A DNA stretch of 64,000 nt from Flavobacterium sufflavum (GCF_004016525.1 NZ_SACJ01000001.1:248001-312000), one strand, 5' to 3'. Positions 9,181 to 18,381 are shown, numbered from the stretch's first letter. The notes: generated by a model from the letters alone, not told the origin. Translations and numbers: made by a program.

Positions 9181-12100
9181 ATGAAATTAGCAGAAATATC
9201 CATAAAACGTCCCTCGTTAGTTATCGTATTATTTACGATACTAACTCTTGGAGGACTATTCAGTTACAGCCAGCTGGGCTATGAATTGATTCCAAAATTT
9301 GAAATGAATGTAATCACTGTTTCCACGGTTTATCCGGGAGCTTCTCCAAGTGAAGTGGAAAACACGGTGACCAAGAAAATGGAAGATGCGATTGCATCAT
9401 TGGAAAATATCAAAAAAATTGATTCTAAATCCTATGAGAGTCTTTCGGTTGTTTCTATCACACTGACATCAAACGCCAATGTTGACGTCTCGATGAACGA
9501 CGCACAGCGAAAAATCAATGCCATTTTGAGCGACTTGCCTGAAGATGCAAAAACACCTTCATTGAATAAATTCTCTTTGAGTGATATGCCAATTATTACC
9601 ATTGGTGCCAATGGAAAAATGGATGAGGCGGCTTTTTATGACTTAATTGATAAAAAAATCGCCCCTGTTTTATCCCGTGTTCAAGGTGTAGCGCAAGTAA
9701 ATATCATTGGTGGTCAGGAACGTGAAATTCAGGTAAATCTTGATGCCACTAAAATGCAGGGGTATGGCTTATCTGTACCACAGGTGCAACAAATTATTTT
9801 AAGCTCAAATCTGGATTTCCCAACAGGAAATATCCAAACCCGTGAGCAAAAAATATTAATCCGTTTAGCGGGTAAATACAAAAGCGTTGACGAATTAAGA
9901 AACCTGGTAGTTTCTTCTAAAAACGGAATTCAAATACGTTTACAGGATATTGCCGATGTTCAGGACACGCAAAAAATTGCTGAAAAAATAGCCCGTGTGG
10001 ATCAAAAAAGTGCGATTGTATTGCAAATTATAAAACAATCAGACGCTAATGCGGTAGCAGTAAGTGAATTAGTTGCCAAAACAATCACTAAATTAGAAAG
10101 TGACTACAAAGTCAATGGTCTAAAATTAGAAACAGCTAAAGACAGTACCATTTTCACGCTTGAAGCAGCCGATTCGGTTATTCACGATTTATTGATTGCG
10201 GTAATCTTAGTGGCATTGGTAATGTTGTTCTTCTTGCACAGTATCAGAAACTCATTGATTGTAATGATTTCTATTCCTGCTTCTTTAATCGCAACTTTTA
10301 TTGGAATCTATCTTTTAGGATATACCTTAAATTTAATGAGTTTATTAGGATTATCACTGGTAGTAGGTATTCTAGTGGATGATGCCATTGTGGTATTGGA
10401 AAATATTTACAGGCACATGGAAATGGGTAAAAGCCGTATTCGTGCCTCTTTTGACGGAACTGCCGAAATTGGCGGAACAGTAACTTCGATTACCTTAGTA
10501 ATTGTGGTGGTGTTTTTACCAATTGCCATGAGTACGGGATTAGTGTCTAATATTATCACACAATTTTGTATGACGGTGGTAATCTCTACTTTACTATCTC
10601 TTTTAGCCTCATTTACTATCATTCCTTGGTTGTCTTCCCGTTTTGGAAAACTGGAACATATTGAAGGAAAAAATCTTTTTGGAAGAATCATTCTTGGTTT
10701 CGAAAAATTATTAAGCCGTTTCACCAACTGGGTTACTGAGATCTTAGAATGGTGTTTAGACCACTACATTAAAACCATCCTGGTTGTAGTAGTATTGTTC
10801 TTTTCATCAACTATCGGATTAATGGGTGGTGGATTCATTGGTGGAGAATTCTTTGCTGCATCAGATAGTGGAGAGTTTTTAGTTCAAATAGAATTGCCAA
10901 AAGACGCTTCATTAGAGCAAACTAACTTCATGACTCAAAAAGCCGAAGCCTATTTGAAAGCACAAAAATATGTACACAGCCAGATTACCACTATAGGTCA
11001 AACTTCAGAAGGGATGGGAGCTACACAGGCAACAGCTTATAAAGCCGAGATTGACGTAAAAATGATCGAACAAAAAGACCGAACAGACGATGCTTCGGTT
11101 TATGCGGCAAAAATGAAACGCCAATTGGAAAAAGTATTGGTGGGCGCCAAAGTTAAAACGGTGCCTGTAGGTATTATGGGATCTGCCGAAGATGCTAAAT
11201 TAGGATTGATTGTAACTGGTCCTAATGTAGAAAGCGCGATGAAATTTGCCAAATTAGCCGAAGCTGAATTAAGACAAATCCCTGGAACCACCGAGATTAA
11301 ATTAACGGTTGAAGATGGAAATCCGGAAATTAACGTTCAGGTAGATCGTGATAAAATGGCGGCACTTGGATTGACTTTACAAACTGTAGGTATGACCATG
11401 CAAACGGCTTATAGCGGAAACACCGATGGTAAGTTTAGAGCCGGAGAATATGAATATGACATTAACATTAAATACAATGCTTTTGACAGAAAAAATATTA
11501 CCGACGTAAGCAACCTTATCTTCATTAACGACCAAGGTCAACAAATCAAACTTTCGCAATTTGCCAACATCACCGAAGGTTCCGGACCAAGTAAATTAGA
11601 GCGAAGAGACAAAACTGCTTCCGTTACTGTACAAGGTCAGAACATTGGGGTTCCTGCCGGAACAATTGTGCAACAATGGCAGGAAAGACTGGATAAATTA
11701 GAAAAACCTACAGGTGTAAGCTACATTTGGGGTGGTGATCAGGAAAACCAGAGTGAAGGTTTTGGTACTCTTGGAATTGCATTATTAGCCGCGATTATCT
11801 TAGTTTATCTGGTAATGGTAGGATTGTATGATAGTTTTGTTCACCCGTTTGTAGTATTGTTTGCTATTCCGCTTTCGTTCATTGGAGCCATGTTAGCATT
11901 AGCTTTAACCAATAATTCATTAAACATCTTCACCATTTTAGGAATCATCATGTTGATTGGATTGGTTTGTAAAAATGCAATTATGCTTGTGGATTACACT
12001 AACCAGCGAAGAGCCGCTGGAGAAAACATCAGGACAGCTTTAATCCAGGCCAATCACGCCCGTTTACGTCCTATTTTGATGACGACTATCGCGATGGTTT

Positions 12101-12357
12101 TTGGTATGTTCCCAATTGCATTGGCATCAGGAGCCGGAGCCGAATGGAAAAACGGTTTGGCATGGGTAATTATTGGCGGATTAATTTCCTCATTATTCTT
12201 AACCCTGATTATCGTTCCGGTGATTTATGAAATCATGGAAAAAATCATTGCTAAATTCTCTAAAGAAGAAAAAATCGATTACGAAGCCGAAATGGTTGCC
12301 GATTATGTTCACAAAGAATTAAGCGAAGACGGTTTTAACCCGAAACACACGATGTAA
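9181..12357 (+). CDS. RND efflux pump inner-membrane transporter (AcrB/MdtB-like)
   Basis: The 1058-residue permease has two homologous halves, each with one and then five clustered transmembrane helices and a large periplasmic loop. The start ISIKRPSLVIVLFTILT is the typical first helix. The proton-relay Asp pair is in TM4 (VVGILVDDAIVVLENIYRHME, about 396-400). TM10-12 include LGIIMLIGLVCKNAIMLVDYT and RLRPILMTTIAMVFGMFP. The pump exports drugs or hydrophobic compounds using the proton motive force with the preceding adaptor and TolC protein. It is the last gene of the operon, followed by a strong terminator. The substrate cannot be told. Confidence 0.95.
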   Translation: MKLAEISIKRPSLVIVLFTILTLGGLFSYSQLGYELIPKFEMNVITVSTVYPGASPSEVENTVTKKMEDAIASLENIKKIDSKSYESLSVVSITLTSNANVDVSMNDAQRKINAILSDLPEDAKTPSLNKFSLSDMPIITIGANGKMDEAAFYDLIDKKIAPVLSRVQGVAQVNIIGGQEREIQVNLDATKMQGYGLSVPQVQQIILSSNLDFPTGNIQTREQKILIRLAGKYKSVDELRNLVVSSKNGIQIRLQDIADVQDTQKIAEKIARVDQKSAIVLQIIKQSDANAVAVSELVAKTITKLESDYKVNGLKLETAKDSTIFTLEAADSVIHDLLIAVILVALVMLFFLHSIRNSLIVMISIPASLIATFIGIYLLGYTLNLMSLLGLSLVVGILVDDAIVVLENIYRHMEMGKSRIRASFDGTAEIGGTVTSITLVIVVVFLPIAMSTGLVSNIITQFCMTVVISTLLSLLASFTIIPWLSSRFGKLEHIEGKNLFGRIILGFEKLLSRFTNWVTEILEWCLDHYIKTILVVVVLFFSSTIGLMGGGFIGGEFFAASDSGEFLVQIELPKDASLEQTNFMTQKAEAYLKAQKYVHSQITTIGQTSEGMGATQATAYKAEIDVKMIEQKDRTDDASVYAAKMKRQLEKVLVGAKVKTVPVGIMGSAEDAKLGLIVTGPNVESAMKFAKLAEAELRQIPGTTEIKLTVEDGNPEINVQVDRDKMAALGLTLQTVGMTMQTAYSGNTDGKFRAGEYEYDINIKYNAFDRKNITDVSNLIFINDQGQQIKLSQFANITEGSGPSKLERRDKTASVTVQGQNIGVPAGTIVQQWQERLDKLEKPTGVSYIWGGDQENQSEGFGTLGIALLAAIILVYLVMVGLYDSFVHPFVVLFAIPLSFIGAMLALALTNNSLNIFTILGIIMLIGLVCKNAIMLVDYTNQRRAAGENIRTALIQANHARLRPILMTTIAMVFGMFPIALASGAGAEWKNGLAWVIIGGLISSLFLTLIIVPVIYEIMEKIIAKFSKEEKIDYEAEMVADYVHKELSEDGFNPKHTM

Positions 12358-12380
12358 TTCACTGAATTTAATGGATTAAA

Positions 12381-12424
12381 AGAACCCATCTGAAATTTGT
12401 TTTTAGATGGGTTCTTATTTTTTT
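12381..12424 (+). terminator. Intrinsic terminator of the RND operon
   Basis: An 11-bp stem (12381-12391 with 12405-12415, core GAACCCATCT/AGATGGGTTC) is followed by TATTTTTTTTG. Confidence 0.85.
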
Positions 12425-12511
12425 GTAGGAATGGATTTATTATATTAGCAAAACATAGAAAACATTTTATGGTATAAAACAAACCCGATTTGGGCGGATT
12501 GGAGCCATTAT

Positions 12512-13354
12512 ATGGATACTATATACAAATTAAACTGCAATTGTATGGATAAACTGGAAGAATTAATAATTCGTTTTGATGAAATAACATATTCTTTATC
12601 TAAAGAAGATATTCTAGAATTAGATAAAGATGACAATGGCCCTTTACATAATGTAATTACCCGAATAAATAAGTATTGTTATGGTGTTAGATTATTTGAT
12701 GATAAAAAAGGTATAATTGTAGAAATGTTCTATGTTAGTAATGATAAAAATTTAGAGGGCAATATAATTCAATTACAATTAGATGAAAAAAATTATTTTC
12801 ATCTTTTAATGCGCTTTACAGCATTGCTCGCAGATAAATATAAAGAAGTTAATGAAATTATAGCATTTAATACTTTTCAGGTAAAACTTCGTGGACTTCT
12901 GGAAAAATTAGGATTCTTCACTACAACTTCACTGGAATTAAAACCTTTCGAAGGAAAAAATGCTGTAATGTTTAGCCCATCTGAACGTGGAATTAAAAAT
13001 GTCATTCTAATCGACCCAACAGACTTTTACAGAAATTTTTTCAATAACATTTATTCAATAGAGATAATCGATAAGTGTGAATACGTTTATTTAATGGTAA
13101 ATAATGGTACAGGATATATTAAAATTGGCACAAGTAAAAATCCACGACATAGAGAGAGAACTTTACACTCTCAAGAACCTACAATTTTTGTTATTGCTCT
13201 ATGGTGTTGTGACAAAAAAATTGAAAAAGAACTTCATGAAAAGTTTAAAGAAAAACGCATTCGAGGTGAATGGTTTGATTTAAAACTTCGAGATTTAAAA
13301 TATATCGAAGAATTTATGACAACAAAAACAACTACAGTTAACACACATCTCTAG
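12512..13354 (+). CDS. GIY-YIG superfamily (T5orf172/MUG113-type) protein with unknown N-terminal domain
   Basis: The C-terminal part (about 190-270) matches the T5orf172/MUG113 branch of the GIY-YIG nuclease fold: YVYLMVNNGTGYIKIGTSK supplies the two tyrosine/glycine motifs, RHRERTL the conserved Arg, and RGEWFDL the metal-binding Glu. The first 180 residues form a soluble alpha/beta domain I do not recognise. The gene stands alone between two operons, with its own hairpin 165 bp downstream; no methylase, helicase or integrase is adjacent. ATG at 12512 or 12545 are both possible starts. A DNA-cleaving or DNA-binding role is inferred from the fold only. Confidence 0.75.
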   Translation: MDTIYKLNCNCMDKLEELIIRFDEITYSLSKEDILELDKDDNGPLHNVITRINKYCYGVRLFDDKKGIIVEMFYVSNDKNLEGNIIQLQLDEKNYFHLLMRFTALLADKYKEVNEIIAFNTFQVKLRGLLEKLGFFTTTSLELKPFEGKNAVMFSPSERGIKNVILIDPTDFYRNFFNNIYSIEIIDKCEYVYLMVNNGTGYIKIGTSKNPRHRERTLHSQEPTIFVIALWCCDKKIEKELHEKFKEKRIRGEWFDLKLRDLKYIEEFMTTKTTTVNTHL

Positions 13355-13521
13355 CTCCTAATCTTCGAAGTCTCCCTAAAAACAAAATAACATTAAATAA
13401 TATGCCTCCTGACTTCGCACAATTCCAATCTAATTGGAAACTGTTTATTAATCCATTGGCAAAAACATAAAACATAATATTTTTGGAATTGAATCCCCAA
13501 ATTAAACAAAACGGCAACATA

Positions 13522-13559
13522 ATAAAGCCTGTACTATCCACGTACAGGCTTTATTTTTC
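13522..13559 (+). terminator. Intrinsic terminator before the iron-uptake operon
   Basis: A perfect 13-bp stem (ATAAAGCCTGTAC at 13522-13534, GTACAGGCTTTAT at 13542-13554) with a 7-nt loop is followed by TTTTTCC. It ends the transcript of the GIY-YIG gene. Confidence 0.8.
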
Positions 13560-13575
13560 CCTCAAACACTTCTTT

Positions 13576-13655
13576 TTATTTAGAATAAATTAAAATAATT
13601 TGTTTTGCAAGTTTTTAGCATTTACTTTTGTGCTATTAAAAATTATTCTAAATAA
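13576..13655 (+). promoter_or_regulatory. Promoter of siderophore-receptor operon with flanking 13-bp inverted repeat
   Basis: TTG (13600-13602) and TACTTTTG (13623-13630) are 20 bp apart, matching the Bacteroidota promoter. TTATTTAGAATAA at 13576-13588 lies just upstream of the -33 element. Its perfect inverted copy, TTATTCTAAATAA at 13643-13655, lies across the expected start site and ends 1 bp before the ATG at 13657. The arrangement suggests a repressor acting at both sites, plausibly an iron regulator given the genes; the regulator's identity is not shown. Confidence 0.6.
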
Positions 13656-13656
13656 G

Positions 13657-16092
13657 ATGAAAACAAAATCTACCCTATCTGTTTTATGTCTATTCTTTGT
13701 TCTACTTTTTTCCGGCACAGGCTGGTCGCAAGAAAAAGGAACCATAAAAGGACAAATCACTTTAAGTGACAATCAATCTCCCGAAAACATCTCAGTAATC
13801 CTAAAAGGAACCCGGCTAGGAACAATAACCGATGCCAAAGGGAATTATAAAATAAAGAATGTCAAAGCCGGAAGTTATACCTTAAAAATCTCAGGAATTG
13901 GATACATCACAAAAGAGCTAAAAATTAGCTTGTCCAGTGGTCAACAACTGACACAAAATGCAAACATTAATGCTGATTCAGAAGAACTAACCGAAGTAGT
14001 TATCAATGGTGGTAAAAAAAATCATTTTGCACGTAAAGAAAACATCCAAGTTTCAAGATTACCGCTTAAAAACCTTGAAAACCCACAGGTTTACACCACT
14101 ATCACTGGTGAAGTCTTAAAAGAGCAAGTAGTAACTAACTTTGATGATGCCCTAAAAAATGCCCCTGGAGTTACACAGCTCTGGGCATCAACCGGTCGCG
14201 GTGGCGATGGAGCCGGTTATTATTCACTTCGAGGATTTTCTGTGCAGCCCACAATGGTTAATGGATTACCCGGTTTAACTAACGGAAGTTTAGACCCTAC
14301 TAATATTGACAAAATCGAAGTTATCAGAGGTCCATCAGGAACATTATTTGGAAGCAGCTTAATCTCTTATGGAGGATTAATCAACACCACTACTAAAAAA
14401 CCTTATAAAGCTTTTGGCGGAGAAGTAAATTACACCGTAGGAAGCTATGCTTTGAACCGCGTAACAGTGGATCTTAACACTCCTCTAAACGAAAAAAAAA
14501 CATTAAATTTCAGAGTTAATTCGACTTACAACAACCAGAATAGTTTCCAGGATGCCGGATTTAGAAAATCATTCTTCATCGCCCCATCTTTATCTTACGA
14601 AGTAAACGACAGATTATCATTTCTAGTACTTACTGAGTTCATGAGCAATGAAGCGACTAATCCGACCATGTTGTTTTTTGACCGAGGATATCCGTTAAGA
14701 GTTCATAATATTGACGAATTGAAATATGACAACAAACGTTCGTACACCAGTGATGAATTGACTATTAAAACGCCTTCTCACAACATCCAGGCTCAGATGA
14801 ATTACAAGCTTTCTGATCAATGGACGTCGCAAACAGTTTTTTCAAACAGTGCAGCCAAATCTAAAGGATACTATTCTTATCTGTACGAAGGAACACAATA
14901 TTACCCAACTATTACCGAGGGTATTGTTCTAGGACGTTATTTTAACTATCAGGATAATAAAAATGTCACGACTGATGTTCAGCAAAATTTTATTGGTGAT
15001 TTTAAAATTGGAAATTTAAGAAACAGACTTGTAGTTGGTTTAGACTATTTCAAAAGAACTTCTGCTGATTATAGTTCGAACTATTTCGGTAACGGAGCCA
15101 TTTATATCGGAGATGATTTAGCTTCTTTCAATGCCGTTTTTGGCCCTTCAAACGGTGACACTGGCGATTTGACTAAAGCCGGATCGGATGCAATAATAGG
15201 AAACAGTCCAAGAAATAACAGCAAAACAAAACAGGAAGTTTACAGTGCTTATTTTTCGGATGTAATCAACATTCTGCCTAATTTATCGGCTATGGTAAGT
15301 TTACGTGCCGATAGATTCATGAATGCTAAAAATGATGGTTATAACCAAACTGCTTTTTCACCAAAATTTGGATTGGTATTCCAACCAATTATTGATAAAG
15401 TTTCTGTTTTTGCCAATTACATGAATGGGTTTTCTAATGTAGCTCCTTCGGCTGATGTTAACGGTACAGTTACAACACTAAGAACATTTGGTCCGGAACA
15501 TGCAAATCAATTTGAAGCAGGAACAAAATTGAATCTTTTTAATGACAAATTGTATGCGACTGTTAGCTATTATGATATCAGGGTAAGCAATCAGGTTTAT
15601 GGAATCAGACCCAATGCAACCGATGTAACTTATTATCAGGACGGAGCACAGGAAAACAAAGGGATAGAAGCCGAAATTGTTGCCAATCCAATTAGCGGTT
15701 TAAACATTATTGCCGGATACAGTTACAACGAATCTATTTTAACCCAAGGAGATTTAGACTTTTTAGCACGCAGACCTGAAAGTGCCGGTCCACAACATCT
15801 GGCTAACCTTTGGGCAAGTTATAAATTTACTCAAGGTGTCTTAAGAGGATTTGGTCTGGGTTTTGGTGGAAATTATGGCAGCGAAAACAAAATCATGAAC
15901 AGATGGACTGCGGGAGAATTTACTATTCCTGAATACACAGTTTTAAATTCTTCGCTATTTTACAATGCTGAAAAATTTAACATCACGCTTAAATTAAACA
16001 ACATTGCTAATAAAGACCTTTATGACGGATGGTCAACAGTACATCCAAAAGATCCAAGAACCATAGCAGCCAGTTTCTCTTACAGATTCTAA
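13657..16092 (+). CDS. TonB-dependent siderophore receptor with CarboxypepD-like N-terminal domain
   Basis: The 811-residue outer-membrane receptor starts at the ATG at 13657 (MKTKSTLSVLCLFFVLLF, cleavage near GWSQ); the 19 codons open upstream overlap the promoter and are not used. An N-terminal carboxypeptidase-regulatory beta-sandwich (about 28-105) precedes the plug (VISTR-like VQVSRLPL region, YSLRGFSVQPTMVNG, IDKIEVIRGPSGTLFG) and a barrel ending in FSYRF with terminal Phe. The plug signature is that of ferric-siderophore receptors, not SusC. It heads an operon with three inner-membrane proteins of iron-reduction type. The ligand is unknown. Confidence 0.93.
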   Translation: MKTKSTLSVLCLFFVLLFSGTGWSQEKGTIKGQITLSDNQSPENISVILKGTRLGTITDAKGNYKIKNVKAGSYTLKISGIGYITKELKISLSSGQQLTQNANINADSEELTEVVINGGKKNHFARKENIQVSRLPLKNLENPQVYTTITGEVLKEQVVTNFDDALKNAPGVTQLWASTGRGGDGAGYYSLRGFSVQPTMVNGLPGLTNGSLDPTNIDKIEVIRGPSGTLFGSSLISYGGLINTTTKKPYKAFGGEVNYTVGSYALNRVTVDLNTPLNEKKTLNFRVNSTYNNQNSFQDAGFRKSFFIAPSLSYEVNDRLSFLVLTEFMSNEATNPTMLFFDRGYPLRVHNIDELKYDNKRSYTSDELTIKTPSHNIQAQMNYKLSDQWTSQTVFSNSAAKSKGYYSYLYEGTQYYPTITEGIVLGRYFNYQDNKNVTTDVQQNFIGDFKIGNLRNRLVVGLDYFKRTSADYSSNYFGNGAIYIGDDLASFNAVFGPSNGDTGDLTKAGSDAIIGNSPRNNSKTKQEVYSAYFSDVINILPNLSAMVSLRADRFMNAKNDGYNQTAFSPKFGLVFQPIIDKVSVFANYMNGFSNVAPSADVNGTVTTLRTFGPEHANQFEAGTKLNLFNDKLYATVSYYDIRVSNQVYGIRPNATDVTYYQDGAQENKGIEAEIVANPISGLNIIAGYSYNESILTQGDLDFLARRPESAGPQHLANLWASYKFTQGVLRGFGLGFGGNYGSENKIMNRWTAGEFTIPEYTVLNSSLFYNAEKFNITLKLNNIANKDLYDGWSTVHPKDPRTIAASFSYRF

Positions 16093-16101
16093 TAAAACAA
16101 A

Positions 16102-16136
16102 AAACAGCTTTCTTAATCCAACTAAGAAAGCTGTTT
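16102..16136 (+). terminator. 14-bp hairpin just after the receptor gene, without good U-tract
   Basis: AAACAGCTTTCTTA (16102-16115) pairs perfectly with TAAGAAAGCTGTTT (16123-16136) across a 7-nt loop. Only CTTAATTC follows, so readthrough into the membrane genes is likely. It could attenuate or protect the mRNA so that the receptor is made in excess over the downstream proteins. Confidence 0.6.
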
Positions 16137-16151
16137 CTTAATTCAAAAAAT

Positions 16152-16481
16152 ATGATTTCAATAATTAGTCTAACTGTTTTTTTAGCTTTTTATGTTTTAT
16201 ACAATACTTCTAAAAAAGCTACTTTATCCAGCAACTTTCAAATTGAAAGATGGATTCAACATTATTCTAAGGCTTCCCGTTTTATAGGAATAGGAATATT
16301 AGCAATAGCCTATAGTTTTTTAATTGCTTTAAAAGCTATCGGATCGGCTACACTTATTTTCATAATTCTGATTATGACCATCGGAAGTCTTGTTGTGATA
16401 CTGGCTCCATTAAAAATCATTAATTATAAATTGATTCTGGGAATGCTTTTCCTGGCTATTTTTTTCGAAATATACTCCTAA
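16152..16481 (+). CDS. Small integral membrane protein, DUF3325-like
   Basis: The start at 16152 (MISIISLTVFLAFYVLY) gives 109 residues; the open frame upstream runs back over the receptor's 3' end and the hairpin and is rejected. Four hydrophobic segments (about 2-17, 44-61, 65-82, 90-107) indicate an inner-membrane protein. Size, topology and position (siderophore receptor - this - next small protein - PepSY protein) resemble the DUF3325-DUF3649-PepSY sets beside siderophore receptors in pseudomonads; that family assignment is from memory and needs a profile search. Confidence 0.65.
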   Translation: MISIISLTVFLAFYVLYNTSKKATLSSNFQIERWIQHYSKASRFIGIGILAIAYSFLIALKAIGSATLIFIILIMTIGSLVVILAPLKIINYKLILGMLFLAIFFEIYS

Positions 16482-16488
16482 ACAAACT

Positions 16489-16791
16489 ATGCCTGCGAAT
16501 CCAAAATATTTAACCCAATCCAAATGGCAACGTTTTGCCAAAATAACAGCCGCCATTTTAGGCGGTTATCTCGTTTCTGTTAGTTTCCACCTGGCCCTGG
16601 CAAGCTGGTTCAACAAAACCAATGTAGTCATTACAATGGTTTTTAGTGGCTTTATCCTTTGGGTAGCCCTTATGATTGTTGCATTTTTAGCCAAAAACGG
16701 CTGGAAAATCTGGTTCATTTATTTGGGATTGAGCCTGCTTTTTTCGATACTAATCTATTTAGGGCAAACTTATAATCCGATAGCGAAATAA
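16489..16791 (+). CDS. Small integral membrane protein, DUF3649-like
   Basis: The 100-residue protein has a basic N-terminus (SKWQRFAKI) and three hydrophobic helices (about 18-40, 45-66, 72-90), beginning ILGGYLVSVSFHLALASWF, a pattern I associate with DUF3649 'iron transporter' proteins. It lies 7 bp after the previous gene and 3 bp before the PepSY gene, so all are co-transcribed. The presumed role is in inner-membrane steps of ferric-siderophore use; the biochemical function is unknown. Confidence 0.65.
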   Translation: MPANPKYLTQSKWQRFAKITAAILGGYLVSVSFHLALASWFNKTNVVITMVFSGFILWVALMIVAFLAKNGWKIWFIYLGLSLLFSILIYLGQTYNPIAK

Positions 16792-16794
16792 ATT

Positions 16795-18342
16795 ATGAAT
16801 AACCGGAATTACAACATCTTTTTTCATACCCACACCGTTAGTGGCATTGTAATAAGCGTGGTTTTATACATTATCTTTTTTGCAGGTTCATTTGCCTTTT
16901 TCAGAGATGATATTGCCAGCTGGGAAAAAGGAGAATCAGCTTCACTTTCGAATGAAATCCAACTAAATTTCGACAAGGCTTTAAAAGCATTGGATACAGC
17001 TTACGATTTACAAGGTCGAAAAATCACTATTTCACAACCACATAATGAAAAAAAAGTAGCCGTTTCTCTGGAGGCTACCAAAGACAGTCTAGCATCAAAA
17101 AAAGCAAGAGAAGGACAGTTTTTGTATCTTGACAATTCGACTTATAAAACTTCAACTTATGATGAAGCTTATAATTTAGGCGAATTCATATATCGCCTGC
17201 ACTTTTTAGCACAAGTTCCCTACCCTGTTGGTTATTATTTATCCGGATTTATTGCCTTGTTTTTTCTGTTTACCATTGTAACAGGAGTTTTGCTGCATTG
17301 GAAAAAAATTGTCTCTAATTTTTATATATTCCGTCCCAAAGAAAAACTAAAAACCTGGTGGACTGATGCGCATACTTCGTTGGGAATGCTAGGCTTACCC
17401 TTTCAATTTGTATATGCCGTAACAGGTACCTTTTTCATGATTAAATTACTTATTGTAGCACCCGTTGTTCAATTTTTATACCAGGGTGACCAAGACAAAT
17501 TATACAAGGAACTGGGATATACCGGCACCGATTATCCATTCAAAAATAAAGCTTTAACCAAAACTTTCAGCATTAATGAAATGGTTGCTGCTACCAAAGA
17601 AAATTGGAATGATTTTGATATTAGCCGTGTAGAAATTCAAAACTATGGCCATGCTAACATGCATGTTTTTGTTGAAGGCCAAATCGAATATGGTAAAAAA
17701 TTCACCGGTATTGGCAAAATCGACTATAAAGTAGCTAATGGCGAAGTCACAATCAAAAAAAATCCTCTTTCTCAAAACAGCTATTTAGATATTGTGAAGA
17801 ATGTATTGTACCGCATACACTTTGGCGATTACGGCGGTTATGCGTTAAAAATTGTCAGTTTTGCATTAGGAATTCTGAGTTGTTTTGTAATCATCTCGGG
17901 AGTTATGATTTGGCTTGTTACCCGGGACAAGAAAAACATGCCTGAGAAAAAAAGACGTTTCAACGAAGGAGTGGTTCGTTATTACTTGGCCATTTGCCTG
18001 AGTATGTTCCCGGTTACAGCCTTGACTTTTATTATTGCTAAAGTTTTTTATCCTTTAGGTCAGGACAATATGTATAGGGTTTACTTTGTAAGCTGGCTGT
18101 TATTAAGCATCTTTTTTATCTTAAAGAAAAACAATGCTTTTACCAATAGATTCTGTTTGCTTTCTGGAAGTACTTTAGGTTTTATGATTCCAATTGCCAA
18201 CGGAATAAAAACAGGAAACTGGTTTTGGACTGCATTCAGCAGCCATCAATTTCAGCTATTTTTTGTAGATGTTTTTTGGGTTTTCCTCTCCGCAATCACA
18301 TTATATGCGAGTTTTAAATTGAGGACTACAGTAAAAAATTAA
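16795..18342 (+). CDS. PepSY-associated TM helix protein (PiuB/FoxB-like siderophore reductase candidate)
   Basis: The 515-residue inner-membrane protein has PepSY_TM layout: first helix with HTHTVSGIVISVVLYIIFF, a periplasmic PepSY-like part, a second helix pair at about 140-175 (RLHFLAQVPYPVGYYLSGFI, GVLLHWKK), DAHTSLGMLGLPF, a third part with RIHFGDYGGYALKI, and a four-helix C-terminal bundle. The paired histidines in helices (H-T-H, RLHF, LLHW, DAH, RIHF) are of the kind that bind haem in ferri-siderophore reductases such as FoxB. It is last in the iron operon and followed by a strong terminator. Confidence 0.85.
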   Translation: MNNRNYNIFFHTHTVSGIVISVVLYIIFFAGSFAFFRDDIASWEKGESASLSNEIQLNFDKALKALDTAYDLQGRKITISQPHNEKKVAVSLEATKDSLASKKAREGQFLYLDNSTYKTSTYDEAYNLGEFIYRLHFLAQVPYPVGYYLSGFIALFFLFTIVTGVLLHWKKIVSNFYIFRPKEKLKTWWTDAHTSLGMLGLPFQFVYAVTGTFFMIKLLIVAPVVQFLYQGDQDKLYKELGYTGTDYPFKNKALTKTFSINEMVAATKENWNDFDISRVEIQNYGHANMHVFVEGQIEYGKKFTGIGKIDYKVANGEVTIKKNPLSQNSYLDIVKNVLYRIHFGDYGGYALKIVSFALGILSCFVIISGVMIWLVTRDKKNMPEKKRRFNEGVVRYYLAICLSMFPVTALTFIIAKVFYPLGQDNMYRVYFVSWLLLSIFFILKKNNAFTNRFCLLSGSTLGFMIPIANGIKTGNWFWTAFSSHQFQLFFVDVFWVFLSAITLYASFKLRTTVKN

Positions 18343-18344
18343 TC

Positions 18345-18381
18345 AAAAAGGCTTCGCTAAAATTTTCAGCGAAGCCTTTTT
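18345..18381. terminator. Bidirectional intrinsic terminator
   Basis: AAAAAGGCTTCGCT (18345-18358) pairs with AGCGAAGCCTTTTT (18368-18381). T-runs occur on both strands, serving the iron operon (+) and the convergent MORN-like gene (-). Confidence 0.85.

Larger units (their letters stand above)
13355..13656. other. Intergenic region: spacer, terminator and iron-operon promoter
   Basis: The first 165 bp hold nothing recognisable. A 13-bp terminator hairpin follows at 13522-13559, and then the promoter of the TonB receptor (13600-13630) framed by a 13-bp inverted repeat. The TonB-receptor reading frame remains open upstream to 13600 but those codons overlap the promoter. Confidence 0.6.

Noticed and set aside
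13600..13656. Longer siderophore-receptor start
   Set aside because: These codons overlap the -33/-7 promoter, and the ATG at 13657 begins a proper signal peptide.
16029..16151. N-terminal extension of the DUF3325-like protein
   Set aside because: It overlaps the receptor's 3' end and the hairpin; MISIISLT at 16152 starts directly with a membrane helix.
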